A stretch of DNA of 64,000 bases from Aedes albopictus (lineage: Eukaryota; Arthropoda; Insecta; Diptera; Culicidae), in assembly GCF_035046485.1 (NCBI RefSeq), contig NC_085137.1, positions 446,466,334 to 446,530,333 on the forward strand, in the 5' to 3' direction. The notes beneath the pieces are model-generated. The model did not search any database. It was not told where the DNA came from and saw only the letters and a list, made by a program, of their open reading frames with translations. The translations under genes were made by a program, and so were the position numbers. Each line of letters starts with the position of its first letter. Position 1 is the first letter of the stretch. Shown in pieces: positions 22,561 to 34,904 of the stretch.

Positions 22561-23019
22561 CCTTAAAAAAATATCTTCTAGATTTCGGCACCAACATTTT
22601 CACAATGGCCTAACTATTTTTGGATACATCAGCTGCTTTCAAATTTGTGGATCTTATTTTATATATTCCACGTAATTACTTGACAGGGAAATTGCTCCTC
22701 TTTCCGATACTGGCGGTGGATTGCGTGGGAGTAGTAAAATATTGTCCACAGCTGTGAAAGCGGGCTTTGTTTCAAAATGCAGTTACACCATATTGAAATG
22801 TTGGTTCCGATTAGTTGGGGTTCCTCTGAAAATTCATCTAGGGATAACTTCAGACTTCATTTTGAAGTCATGTTTATTTAGTTGTTGTTGTGATCTGGCG
22901 AGCATTCAGCGTGACCGACGTTGGAGAGCTGCAGCTGCAAATCGAGTACTATGGCGTCAACTTGTTGATTCAGTATTATCATAAATTTAATGTTGAACTA
23001 AATAAATAAACCTTTTGAA
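22561..23019. other. Unassigned stretch
   Basis: No domain in the 87-aa forward frame at 22721-22984 and no paired repeat. Confidence 0.35.
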
Positions 23020-23540
23020 ATTTTGGAACAAATGATTGTAAAATTTGCTCCAGAAGTATCTGCAGAAGTTCTTCCAATGTGTGCTTCAGAACATTCTCCA
23101 GGAATTCCTTCAGGTTTTTCAGGAATTTATTCAACAGCTCCCCACGTCCCTTTGTTTACAATTTATGTACGGATTCCTGCACAATTTATGCAGAGCAGAG
23201 GTCCTTTCAAAAAAAAAAAATAAGTTCTGAGGTTAACTTCATAATTTCTTCAGAGGTGTCCATCAGGCATTTTTTCACAAACTTCGCCAGGAATTTTCCT
23301 TGAATACCTTCATGAAATTCTTCTAGGAATTCCATCACAAGCCATTCCTCCAAGAACTACTCCAAAGATAATATTAAAAATTGCTTAAAAAAATCCCATA
23401 TGTCTTCACAAAAATTTCAAATATTTCTTCTTGGAATCTCAAGAGATATCTCCAGAAGTTCTTTTGGCAGTTGGTCCAGGATATTCTTGACAGATTTCTC
23501 CGGTAGTTTTTTGTGTAATTACTTGAAGTACTTCTTAAAA
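23020..23540. repeat. Degenerate GGAATTTCTG-type array
   Basis: Irregular TTCCTTCAGG / TCTCCAGAAGTTC words. All overlapping frames here are repeat-derived. Confidence 0.6.
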
Positions 23541-23551
23541 CCCAAAGAATT

Positions 23552-23754
23552 CCCAGCCAACACAAGACATTTTTATCGATCTCATTATATCTTATATCGA
23601 TTGCATTATGCAATTGCAATTTGCATATGTTGTTGAATAAGATGCTAAAGTGGAAGCGTACACTTTACAGCCGGTAAAATGGAAGCATGTATGCATCTGG
23701 CCTCCTCTTTAGCATCCTATTCTACATCATCCATATTGGCTGGGTTCCTCAAAG
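23552..23754. mobile_element. Small CCCAGCCAA-ended MITE
   Basis: CCCAGCCAA (23552-23560) is mirrored by TTGGCTGGG (23746-23754) around a 185-bp non-coding interior that separates two blocks of the degenerate repeat. Another CCCAGCCAACA occurs unpaired near 23932. No clear duplication beyond TT. Confidence 0.55.
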
Positions 23755-23889
23755 AGTCTGCGAAGGAATCCCAGGAGATATATCTTGAGTAACAACAGTA
23801 GCAAAATCTCAATGTTTTGCAAAACCGCTGATAAAATTTCCCAAGAGATTCCTAAAGGAACCTTTCTTTTAGAGCTTCCCAACCAGCTT

Positions 23890-24955
23890 CATGGATAGCC
23901 TACTCCGATCAGGCATTCCCTTCCCAGCCAACAACACCAGAGACCCACGACACGAGCCAGTGGAATCAACAGGCCACACCCGGTGCATCACCACGAGTAA
24001 CGGGTTATACGTCGCACAGTGGTACCGCCATAGGCCAAAAATCGAAAAATTGATTGTCTAATTTATGGGTTTGTATAATTTTTATAAATGAATAATGTTC
24101 CCAAGAATGCAGAAAATCCATTTTTATGTAAGTTTCTGTTGAATATTTTGCGTGAGAGCGTGACTATTGTTATGCAATTTCACATTCTTTAAATTTGTCG
24201 AAAAATCACATGACTTTTGAGTTGTACTCCGCGTCTTCGTATAACAAAAGCAAGTCGATTTCCAATTGGTTTTCAACGCAGAGAATCAGAATAGATGTTA
24301 ATCTTCCAATTCGAAGCGCTGAAAACCGGATCTGGATGTTTTTGGACCAATGGGGATGTGAGTAATAGGCACATAATTTTACCAATAGAATATATACATA
24401 ATAAAAATTCATAACATTCATAAAACATTCATAACATTCATAAAAACATGTTCTTAACCACATTTAATCAATCGTCCGCCAGCAAATGATCAGATTTGAG
24501 TAGGAGAATCAATCTGTGAAGGTTGTAGCTGCAAATATCTGCATATAAGCTTGCAGGATGTATTGGAAGTTACCCGTTATTTTTATAAAAAAATATGTAT
24601 TAAAATAACTACAAAATTATATATATACTAGTTTTTCTGTAATTGTCTGGAATGCGTACCAAAATGACTGAAATTTTTACAGGAGATGTTTCAAAGCTTT
24701 TACAATAACTGAGGGATATTTTATTTGAAAACAATCTCTGTTTTTTTTTTTTTAATTATGAACAAAAAATACACTTCTGGAGGGGTTCAGGTATTCATAC
24801 CTCAATAGTTGCATAACAACCATTCTTATGTGGCCTCGTCAAAACTTACCTCTGTAATTGTCGAATTTGATAAGAAGTTTTGCATTTGCTGCCAACATTT
24901 AAAAAATTTCCTCAAAATCCATTCAGTACCTAATACTGTAGTGCTGGAAGAAGAA
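23890..24955. other. AT-rich stretch without a recognised gene
   Basis: A short tandem of ACATTCATAA words lies at about 24406-24448. Nothing else is recognised. Confidence 0.4.
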
Positions 24956-25006
24956 GGAGTAAATACGCTCTTTTAGTAATATTTGCTAAAAGAGCGTATT
25001 TACTCC
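24956..25006. repeat. Perfect 21-bp inverted repeat (hairpin)
   Basis: The 21-base arm beginning GGAGTAAATACGCTC at 24956-24976 is exactly complementary to 24986-25006, with a 9-base loop TAATATTTG. No poly-T run follows and it is not within a recognised element. Confidence 0.85.
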
Positions 25007-26526
25007 TCAAATTCCCTTCCCAAATCGGAATATTTGATAAATCCATTAACGTTAAATCTTAGTGTACAAATTGATTTCTTTTAAAATAACAGGCACTGAT
25101 TAAATTGCAATGACGAGGGGTATTTGTATATATTTATTTTATTGGGTTAGAGCTATACGTGATTAAAAATCTATGTACTATATTACTGGATAGCAGTTGC
25201 AATGCAATTGTAAGAAACAAATACGACTGGACAGATACTTGAATCTTTTTTGTTGTGCAAAACGCAGGCCCATGACATATAACAGTGTAAAGCAATATTT
25301 GTATGGTTGAAAAAATTCCTTTTACGTACGTTTTGTGAATTAATCCTGAATATTTGTTTGAAATAATTCCAGAAATAATTGATTCTGTAATTGCACTATT
25401 GTTACTATTGTTACACAATTATCGCTTTTGGGCATTAGGTACTGTAGTTATACATACTAATTCGGTATGTGATGATTTTTTCGACAATGCAAACTATCTT
25501 ATTTCTGAAAAAAATATTCAGTTTCATATATTTATTTTATTGCAGTAGAAATAGAACCTACTAATAAAATCACAATTATAATGCTAACACTGATTCTATT
25601 CACAAGAATCTATTATGATACAGTAGTGCTATACATGTTTTAACGTGCAATACTTAGCAGAAATTCCTCAGAATTCGACCCACTCTTCATAATAATTAAA
25701 AATATTTGATTACTGATTTCTGTGCAAAATAAAGGTTTTTTATGATATTTTCATTTATCTTAAATAAAAATGTTCAAAGTTCATGTTTTTCAAGTGATGA
25801 TCATGAAAATGCACTGGAATATCCTTTTTCAGTCATAATATGCTATTTCTGGTCACTTATAATGATTCTGCCCTTCAAAAAACGAAGAAAATGATTTATG
25901 ACCGCTTCCCTGAACAAATGGAACCACTGTGCGTCGTCGACGAAATGTAGAATAAGCTTTAGATAAAATACACAAAAATAAAAATTAAAAAAAGTACGTC
26001 GTCGACCATAGCTCCCTTCATCTCTTCTTTGGTACGGAACGCTCCCAAAAACGGCGACGTTTCTGACGGCCAGCTGACGATTCTCTCCAAGTTCGTCACG
26101 CCACATCCCTGTCAACAACGTTTTTATTGGTGGAATACAGCAACAATTTTCAAATGTAAGTAATCTTTAACTTTAATAGAATATCTGAGGAAACATTTAA
26201 ATTCCAATAAAGATCCCTAAAAAAATCATATGAACAAATTCCAAAGTAATTCGCATAGAAGTTTCTAGGGATTTTTTCTGGAGAAATTACTGAATTTATT
26301 TAAAAATCCGGGTAAAAAATCAAAACGTATTTGTTACGGATGCAACTTCTTGGGGAGAATGAAACTTTTTGATAGCAGCTCACTGTTGCTGCAGCTTCAA
26401 AACTGCAAGGAATTGAATATTTATTCACATACATTATAATGCAATTAATACAATCTTACATTTTAGTGACATTGGAAATCTCCCCAGATGCAACTTCCCT
26501 AACCTTATGCGTACATGTTACTACAG
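25007..26526. other. AT-rich stretch without a recognised gene
   Basis: Short frames on both strands lack domains. A degenerate-repeat patch lies at about 26195-26310, and a somewhat GC-richer segment at about 25990-26110. Confidence 0.4.
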
Positions 26527-26530
26527 ATAT

Positions 26531-27627
26531 AAAGGGTGATACGGTCAAAATTTGGTCAGACAATTTTTTTCATTACTTTAGACTGCGTACACCAAAACAG
26601 CTAATTTTTGGACCAGTAATGCTACATTATATGTAGCTTATACCATAAAATTTTCATCAAAATCGATTAAGTAATGGTTGATATATAGATAAAACCATCG
26701 ACCTACCTTTTTAAAATTTTGTACAAAGGCGCTCCATAGTAAATTTTCGGAAATTTAAGGTCAGTAAAGCACAATTTCGATTATAGAACTACCAATACTG
26801 CTCCGATTTTTATCAAAATGTTACAGTATAATACTATTATGTAAATATGTTCTTAGTAAAATTTTGAGCCATTTTGTATGAATACTTTCAAAGTTGTAGC
26901 AGTTTGAATATGAAAAAAACTGACCGGGTGCCACTTAAGCAAATATAACTTTATAACGGCTGGATCAAATTGAATGAAATTTTTACATTACATTTTGATA
27001 TGCATACTTCACATACAGAAAAATTTTCATTGAAATCGGTTTAGTATCTCTGGCTCTATAAATGAAACAGTACAAATGTGTGAATCCTCTTTTAACAAAA
27101 TTTTAAAATTACAGATCTCAGGGTTCAACAATATCTCCGCAAATACTAGACCGATTTTGATGAAAATTTTATGATACAAGCTACATATTATGTACCATTA
27201 CTGATCCAAAAATCAGGTGTTTTGGTGTACGCAATCTAAAGACAAAATTTGACAAAATTTGACCACCTAAACAAATATAACTTTGTAACGGCTGGATCAA
27301 ATTGAATGAAATTTTTACACAACATTTTGATATGTATACTTTACATACAGAAAAATTTTCATTGAAATTGGTTCAGTATTTCTGGCTCTATAAATGAAAG
27401 AGTAAAAATGTGTTCTTATTTTTTAAACCTCTTTGTACAAAATTTTAAAATTGCAGTTTTCAGGATTCACAATATCTCCGCAAATACTGAACCGATTTTG
27501 ATGAAAATTTTATGTTATAAGCTACATATAAAGTACCATTACTGGTCCAAAATTCAGCTGTTTTGGTGTACGCAGTTTCAAGTTATGAAACAAATTGTTT
27601 GACCAAATTTTGACCGATACACCCTTT
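26531..27627. mobile_element. AAAGGGTG-ended DNA element with internal duplication
   Basis: The left end AAAGGGTGATACGGTCAAAA pairs with the right end over more than 100 bp (shared GCGTACACCAAAACAGCT). ATAT (or a TA within it) flanks both sides. Inside, a block of about 300 bp (AAATATAACTTTRTAACGGC...) occurs twice in direct order, at about 26941 and 27272. No transposase ORF. Confidence 0.8.
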
Positions 27628-27789
27628 ATATGCGATTCACTGTCGTGCACCTATCTGGACACTAACCGTCTAATCTAATAATCCCAACTAATCGCCTATG
27701 ATTTCTTTAACATTCTTTATCAAACCAGTTTCTATGAAAGTGAGAGAATGCAGCAGATGTTATTCGGTACACAATGCGGAACTCGGGAC

Positions 27790-28020
27790 TCACTAACCAC
27801 TGGAGGAAATCGTTACACTATTTCCAACAGTATTTTTAGAAGAAATCCTGGAATAACTTCTGAGAATATACATGAACAAATGTCTGGAAGAACTCTTGTA
27901 GGAATCTCTATACGAATTTCTGCAGGAGTCTCTGGAATACCTGGAACTTCATAAGTTATTCCTGAAGACATTTCTGCGAGAATTTTCAATAGAATCTCTG
28001 GAGAAATTCTAGAAGTATTG
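27790..28020. repeat. Degenerate GGAATTTCTG-type patch
   Basis: GGAATCTCTATACGAATTTC-like words in irregular repetition. Confidence 0.6.
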
Positions 28021-28168
28021 CTGCAGGGATACTCGCAGCACCTGGTCGAGTACGTCCGTTCACTCCAAAATCCGTCCAAAGAAGAACGAAAAAGCCGAAT
28101 CCACAACGGAACTGCGCTTGGTTCGCTTGCTTTGTCGATTTTTTTACGTACGATGGACCTGTCATCAT

Positions 28169-30155
28169 GGTGCTTCATTTACCGTTATTATCAAAAAAAA
28201 TATACCATCAAAACCTGAAACGCCATTCTCTTTCTTCATCATTCCTACACCTCTGGACAAATTTAAAAAAAAATCGTTCGACGAAATTTTGAGTTACGCC
28301 CTTTTAAAGGGCCTAACCCCTAAAAAATCAGGGTTTCTATAGAAAAACTTCATATTTCATAACAGAAGCATGTTTCTGCCATCAAAATTTGAAACGCCAT
28401 TCTCTTTCTTTATCATTTCTACACCTCTGGACAAATTTTGAAAATAATCGTTAGGCGAATTTTTGAGTTACGCCCTTTTAAAGGGCCTTACCCCTAAAAA
28501 ATGAGGGTTTCTATAGAAAAACATCATATTTTATAACAGAAGCATGCTTCTGCCAACAAAATTTGAAACGCCATTCTCTTTCTTTATCATTTCTACACCT
28601 CTGGATAAATTTTGAAAATAATCGTTGGACGAAATTTTGAGTAACGCCCTTTTAAAGGGCCTTACCCCTAAAAAAATAGGGGTTTCTATAGAATACCATC
28701 ATATTTCATAACAGAAGTATGCTTCAAAGTCCTAAATAAGGAACAGTATCATTAATAATGGTACAATTTGATACTATGCACTAATATTGAATGCATTGTG
28801 TATAAAAATTAGCCATAACGCCAGTATAAGGGAAGTATTCTTTAACCTGTAGGATACGGACGTTGTTGGCTTCATTTACTATTATAGCCAGAACAATATA
28901 CAATGAAAAACATAAACGACAGTTCATTTACTTTTTCATTTATATAGTTAATGCACACTCATAAACTGAATTTCAAAAATAATGTTGGTCAAATTCTCCA
29001 GTTACGCCCATTTGAAGGTCATAAGTACTTATAGTAGAATTATTATAAAACTTAGTTTTATTTAATCACGTTTATTCTTCGGTAACGTAGTTTAGCAGTT
29101 AAATATAGAACTATCATTACAATTGATCATCTCTATCCTTAGTTGTGTATGTTTATTAATTGAAAACAGCATTCACCAAAAAATCTAACGAATGAGATAG
29201 GCACATGCCATCGCTTGTTTTGTCTTTAAAAAAGCAATACAAAAAACTTACGTCCCACGCTATGAATGGCAATTGATACAAACATGATTGCTTCCTACAT
29301 GTTTGAAAATACTTCCCTTATATTAGCGTAATGGCCAATTTGTATGCAAACAATCAATACAAATATTAGCACATAGTATCAAATTGTAGCATTATTAATA
29401 ATACGTTTTATTATTTGGGACTTCAAGGCATGCTTTTGTTATGAAATATGATGTTTTTCTATAGAATCCCTGATTTTTTAGATGTTAGGCCCTTTAAAAG
29501 GGCGTAACTCAGAATTTCGTCTAACGATTATTTTAAAAATTTGTTCAGAAGTGTAGGAAAGATAAAGAAGGAGCATGGCGTTTCAGGTTTTGATGGCAGA
29601 AGCATGCTTCTGTTATGAAATATGATGGTATTCTATAAAAAAAACTATTTTTTAGGGGTAAAGCCCTTTAAAAGGGCGTAACTAAAAATTTCGTCTAACG
29701 ATTATTTTAAAAATTTATCCAGAGGTATAGGAATGATAAAGAAAGAGAATGGCGTTTCAAATTTTGTTGGCAGAAGCATGCTTCTGTTATGAAATATGAT
29801 GTTTTTCTATAGAAACCCTCATTTTTTAGGGGTAAGGCCCTTTAAAAGGGCGTAACTCAAAAATTCGTCTAACGATTATTTTCAAAGTTTGTCCAGAGGT
29901 GTAGAAATGATAAAGAAAGAGAATGGCGTTTCAAATTTTGATGGCAGAAACATGCTTCTGTTATAAAATATGATGTTTTTCTATAGAAACCCTCATTTTG
30001 TAGGGGTTAGGCCCTTTAAAAGGGCGTAACTCAAAATTTCGTCTAACGATTTTTTTTTTAAATTTGTCCAGAGGTGTAGGAATGATGAAGAAAGAGAATG
30101 GCGTTTCAGGTTTTGATGGTATATTTTTTTTGATAATAACGGTAAATGAAGCACC
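28169..30155. mobile_element. 2-kb inverted repeat built of about 180-bp tandem units
   Basis: GGTGCTTCATTTACCGTTAT at the left is exactly mirrored at the right end. The left arm carries three tandem units and the right arm four inverted ones, each about 150-190 bp and containing CGCCATTCTCTTTCT, CCTTTTAAAGGGCC and TTTCTATAGAA segments. Inverted pairing continues inward (28735-28840 with 29295-29435). The loop is about 450 bp. It is non-coding; the similar peptides at 28118-28342 (+) and 29961-30251 (-) are mirror images of the arms. Confidence 0.85.
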
Positions 30156-30309
30156 GTGCGTCATCTCTATGTCGCCTATAAATGATGCCAAATGCATTGA
30201 AACATTCGAGCATTGCATTTTAGTAGGTAGCAAACATTTAAATCTGATCATAATTTAAAATAATTTTAAAATTCAATGTCGATAAATATTTGATTACTTC
30301 GATATACAT

Positions 30310-31078
30310 TAGCGTGGTTCAAAAAATCGTTTTTGCTCCACACCTCTTATTCGATTCGTAACCAGATTCTAAGCCTTCTCCCAAAAATTGAGAAGATTTG
30401 GTTGAAAATTGAGAGTGCACAAGCCCTTCAAAGTTTGTATGGGAATTACTATGGGAAAACGACGTTTTTCATTCAATTTATCGTAGCATTTCTCCAAGTG
30501 CCCTAGAGTGTTAGTTGATCCTTGGTACTCCTAGGCTACTCTATCAGCTACAACTTTGCCGAAGACCACATTTAAATCGGACGTCTCATTAATTAGTTAT
30601 CGATTTTTATCCAACTGAAGAAACTTTAACAGTGATCGTTCAGCTTCCCAGCAGGCAACATTGCTGCACATGGCGCCAAAGATAGCACACAAAAGTCATG
30701 GCTACTATGTTTCAAGGCAAATTGCAGTGATGCCCATCGAATAGTGTAACCATCATGATCTAAGATTTTCATTCTGGATAAAATTCGAAAGCTAATTAAT
30801 GAGGCGTCCAATTTAAATGTGGTCTTCGGCAAAGTTGTAGCTGATAGAGTAGCCTAGGAGTACCAAGGATCAACTAACAGTCTAGGGCACTTGGAGAAAT
30901 GCTACGATCAATTGAATGAAAAACGTCGTTTTCCCATAGTAATTCCCATACAAACTTTGAAGGGCTTGTGCACTCTCAATTTTCAACCAAATCTTCTCAA
31001 TTTTTGGGAGAAGGCTTAGAATCTGGTTACGAATCGAATAAGCGGTGTGGAGCAAAAACGATTTTTTGAACCACGCTA
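30310..31078. mobile_element. Fold-back MITE with 8-bp duplication ATATACAT
   Basis: TAGCGTGGTTCAAAAAATCG starts the left arm and is exactly mirrored at the right end. Arms of about 310 bp flank a loop of about 140 bp. ATATACAT is present at 30302-30309 and 31079-31086. The 8-bp duplication and TAG start suggest hAT-type mobilisation. No ORF. Confidence 0.85.
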
Positions 31079-31110
31079 ATATACATACTACAAATTCCTG
31101 AATGAATTTT

Positions 31111-31758
31111 GGGCTTGGGTGGTCTAGTGGCTACCGCTTCTGATTCATATGCAGAAGGTCCTGGGTTTAAGTTTAGTTTCCTTCTACTTTGTATCTTTCT
31201 ATCCACTTTCTCTATGCTCTCCTCTCTATATATACAACTCATGTATATTCATATGTTCATAGCCATCGCTAGAACCAGAAACGGTTGAAAAGCCGTTTCT
31301 CTTCCTTCCAACTTTCACAGCACCGTGTCAATCTATCAGATAACGGCTACGAGTTTTTCAATCAAGCGAACTGTGCCGCTTTTGCTTCATAGTAATAATC
31401 GCACTAATCTATTTCCTTACGCCTGGCATCCACACACCAATGTTTGAACCATCTGCCAATTATATCCTACCAACACTCCGACATCTGCATGAGTTTGTGC
31501 AGACGCAGAGGTATATTCGGTCTGATGTGGATACAAACGATTGCAATCATCACTTCCTTCCCCTTTCCCACATTGACTTGCAACCTGACGCTGCAGGCGC
31601 CATTGTCGCCTAAATATAGAAGACCATCAACGCTCACACACTGAAGATGCCTGCTAGTCCCCGGGAAATAATCTCATTGGTTCCTTGTGTAAGTGTAGCT
31701 GGTCTGGCGATACTGGAGTAGCATCCATGGGCGGACAATCAAGCTCAAGCTCAAGCTC
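31111..31758 (+). mobile_element. tRNA-headed SINE (copy B), most complete
   Basis: The head has an A-box-like TGGTCTAGTGGCTACC at about 31120-31135 and a degenerate B box near 31162. The body matches the reverse-strand copy at 2203-2827. The 3' end carries an AAGCTC hexamer tail (31738-31758). The last about 280 bp are shared with the retroposon at 47642-49169 and the fragment at 15703-16040. Transcription by RNA polymerase III is expected for such heads. Confidence 0.8.
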
Positions 31759-31900
31759 ACTCCTGAAGTCCTGAATATCTAAAATATCTAAAGAAATACT
31801 TGAAAAAAAAAAAGTTGTTGAAACCCATGAACAAATTTTTGAAGGAACCGATGGAGAAATTTCTGGAAAGTTTTTTGAATACTTTGTGAAGGAAAAGGAA
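31755..31900. repeat. Degenerate GGAATTTCTG-type patch
   Basis: Short run of GGAGAAATTTCTGGAAAG-like words following the SINE tail. Confidence 0.5.
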
Positions 31901-31921
31901 TTACTGTATTTGTTCCTAAAA

Positions 31922-32075
31922 GGGGAATGTCCACAAATTACGTCAAGCCATAAGTAGGGATGGAAGTTCAGCAAAGTGTGACCCCAGTGTGACAAATTTG
32001 AGAGCTCCCATAAAAAAGTGTGCCATGGGGTGCAGGTAGGTCAAATTTTGCGTGACGTAATTTATGGACTTTTTT
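31922..32075. mobile_element. Small MITE with GTCCACAAATTACGTCA ends
   Basis: GTCCACAAATTACGTCAAGC (31929-31948) pairs with GCGTGACGTAATTTATGGAC (32050-32069). Similar ends occur at 43219-43381 and, more distantly, at 1001-1164. Non-coding. Confidence 0.7.
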
Positions 32076-32109
32076 ATGTAACAATGAAGTACTTTTATAA
32101 GGAACTAGC

Positions 32110-32375
32110 TGTCCCGGCAAACGTCGTTCTGCCTGCCTACTGTGTTTTTTGACATACAGCTCCATAGGGACGTCCCCGGTGAAGTAATCTGTATGAAAGC
32201 CCCCCGTTCCAGAGACCGGAGAGGTCTCACACCAAGCTAAGAACCTTCCCCGGTCCCCAAAATACCCACACACAAAATTTCACATCGATCGGTTCAGTAG
32301 TTTCCAAATGCATAACGGTCAGACAGACAGACAGACAGACAGACGGAAATCCATTTTTATATATATAGATTTCAC
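32110..32375 (+). mobile_element. Dispersed retroposon-like repeat with CAGA microsatellite
   Basis: Begins AACTAGCTGTCCCGGCAAAC, contains ATCGATCGGTTCAGTAGTTT, a CAGA tetranucleotide run at 32320-32344 and a TATATATAGATT end. This layout is common in repeats dispersed through arthropod genomes (established pattern, recalled rather than searched). No ORF. Confidence 0.6.
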
Positions 32376-33224
32376 ATAAGTATCTCAATAGAAAAAGTTA
32401 GTATTTATTAGATATCTACCGAGGGAATTGTAAAGAGTTACCGAGAATATTAACGGAAATACTTCCACAAATTTTGACATACAAAAATGGAAAAGAAAAT
32501 CTTCCAAAACATATGCCAATAATATGTAGGAGAATATGTTTGCAGATCTCATCAGAATACCGCAAAGAATTATGTTGATAAACCGTTAGGATTACAAAAA
32601 ATAACCGCTTTGAACTTTTAGAAAATCTTGAACTTGACTTTTGACTTCAGAGTATTGGAGAAAGAAATTGTTTTTATTTAACACAGTAATGTAATTTTTT
32701 AACAGTAACATAAACTATTTCAAGAAAAATACGTCAAAAATTTATAAGAAAAAAGTGTACAAACTGTTTCAAAATTTCAACTTTTATTACTATCAGGTCT
32801 AAACAAATGGTTCTTGAAATGCCGACGAAAAAAAAAACTTCGCAGTTTTCTCATCGGCGTGGGAAATTTTGGTCAGCGGCGTGGCAAAATATGAACAGAA
32901 GTACGCCTAGTAAACTCAAAGAGCGGCAGCGTGGAAAAAACGTCAACGACGGCGACGCGACGCTGCATTCAATGGGAAACTCCTTCCAAGATTAAGAAAA
33001 AATGACGATAAAATTTTCAGTGCTTGTCTTGTCTCTTTCAGGAATATTCATGGGTGGGCATCGGGTAGAATGGAAAATATATTCCTGAGATTTATTTGGA
33101 ATTGTGAGCGATTCTCCATATTCTTGTTTTTCAGCAGTGTTTCTACAGTTGAATCTCCAAAAATTATGTAAAATATCCTTTTACAAACTCCCCCCAGATA
33201 TCACGGCAGGGTGAAATATATAAC
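32376..33224. other. AT-rich stretch, partly degenerate repeat
   Basis: Degenerate repeat words to about 32600, then AT-rich sequence. A K/R-rich 62-aa forward frame at 32807-32995 has no domain. Confidence 0.4.
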
Positions 33225-33620
33225 CATGAGATATCTTCAGGAATTTCCGAAGAACTACTTTAAAAATTGTCTCAGAAATTTCCTAAGGATTGGTTTATCT
33301 ATTTCTCTAAGTGAAGTTTCGGGAATATTTTAAGAAATTAACCACTGAAACTGTCTTGAACTGTCTTTGTGAATATCTTGAAAAAATCTCTCCATATTTT
33401 ACTGCAAAGATTCTTACACTGTTATTGTTATTCCAGAAATATCTTCCTGGTGCTTAAGACGTTTCGAGCAGGAGTTCTTTGAAAAAAAAATCTCCATAAT
33501 TTGCTTCAATGTTTTGTTCCTGAAGTCTATAGGCAGTGCTTCAAAATCGTCTATACAATTTCTTTAAAAGGTTATTCTAAATATCTCAAGTATCCAAGTC
33601 AACAAAGATTTCTACAGAAA
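33225..33620. repeat. Degenerate GGAATTTCTG-type array
   Basis: Irregular CAGGAATTTCCGAAG / CTCAGAAATTTCC words. Confidence 0.55.
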
Positions 33621-34904
33621 AATCTCACTTTTTTGGGATACATACTTACTTTTTTTAATTAGTTGTCCATCGATTCGTAGAGAGAATAAAAAGTATTCCT
33701 TGTCGATAAACATTGGCAACATTGTATTCTTTAACCGTTTGAGAGGCCCAAAGAGAATTTATCTTCAAGGATAGAAAATTAATTCGAACAGATCTGTGTT
33801 AAAAAAGATGAAACAAAAACATTCATTTTTTCCCACCAAACAATAAATTTCTTGAAACGGAATCCCACTTCATTCATCATTGCAAAATGAACCGAAAGCA
33901 GAACTTCAAATTAAACCAAACAATCATAGAACACGCAACAGTCCCGCTCGGCATCACACTAAATGGTGCGATTCTAATCTTATTCAACAATACCCAAGTG
34001 TATAGTGTTGCGCTCGCAGATTAGGACACGTTGCTTGCTGTGTGCTACCCGTTTGCTGCCGTTTGTTTTTTGCCGTTCCCGTTTGTTGTCCAATTGGTTC
34101 CGAATTGGCTCCGCACCGCACTCTTGCTGCCGAAGCAGCAATTCTTCCAGCTCACCTGATTCTAGAATAGTAGATACAAACGGTTCTAGCAGCCCAAGCC
34201 CGCACCGCCGCAGATCAGTTCGTTAATCGTTCTCACCTGGAAATAAAACGGAGAAAAGAGAAAGAATACAGATTAGTTCAAAACGGTAGGTATGGACGTG
34301 TACTGTTTTGTTGGCCTACTCCAAAGAAGAAGTGTGCTTTTTCTGAATGGGAAAATCTTGCAACTAGAAGATGTTAAGATTTATCAGCTGGGAGTGGAAG
34401 TTCCCCGTTCAGATCGGGAGCGTGGAAATGGTTCATGTTTATCTGCTGGTAATTGCTGTCGGAATGACACCTGACGAGAGACAGGGCCACCCAGCTCCAG
34501 CTACTACCACTGGAGTAGGTACCGAGGTGTGGGGAAAATGTTTGAAGTTAATGCGCTTTTGATTTGCGAATTAGCAACCCGCATTAGTCGACTAGGTCGG
34601 TCGGTACCGTGGAGCCCAAGCGGATGAAAGAAGCCCGACTAGCGGCGATGATGGGTGGGAACATCGTGATAAATACCGTATCTGATTGTTGGAAGTGCGG
34701 AGAGCTGATGCTGGTAATTTCTTTGTTGGGTTTTTATCTTGAAGGCGATGACATGATAGATTTATACAGTTCGGGACGTGTACAATTCAGAAAGAACTGT
34801 TGACATGAATGGAACTAAAATTTAAATGTTATTTTTTTCTTTGATGAGACAAGAGTACATTGTGGTAGAGCACAAACATGTAGTTTTTACTTGCAATTCA
34901 GGGT
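33621..34904. other. Low-repeat, GC-richer stretch; possible untranslated exon
   Basis: About 33930-34640 is among the least repetitive parts of the window. On the reverse strand TTTTATTTCCAG/GTGAG near 34236 and AATCAG/GTGAGC near 34157 look like an acceptor and a donor bounding about 80 bp without an open frame, as a 5'-UTR exon might. This is weak evidence and I make no gene call. Confidence 0.3.

Noticed and set aside
28118..30251. Nearly the same peptide encoded on both strands (28118-28342 forward and 29961-30251 reverse)
   Set aside because: The frames lie on the two arms of an inverted repeat and are mirror copies of non-coding repeat units, not a duplicated gene.
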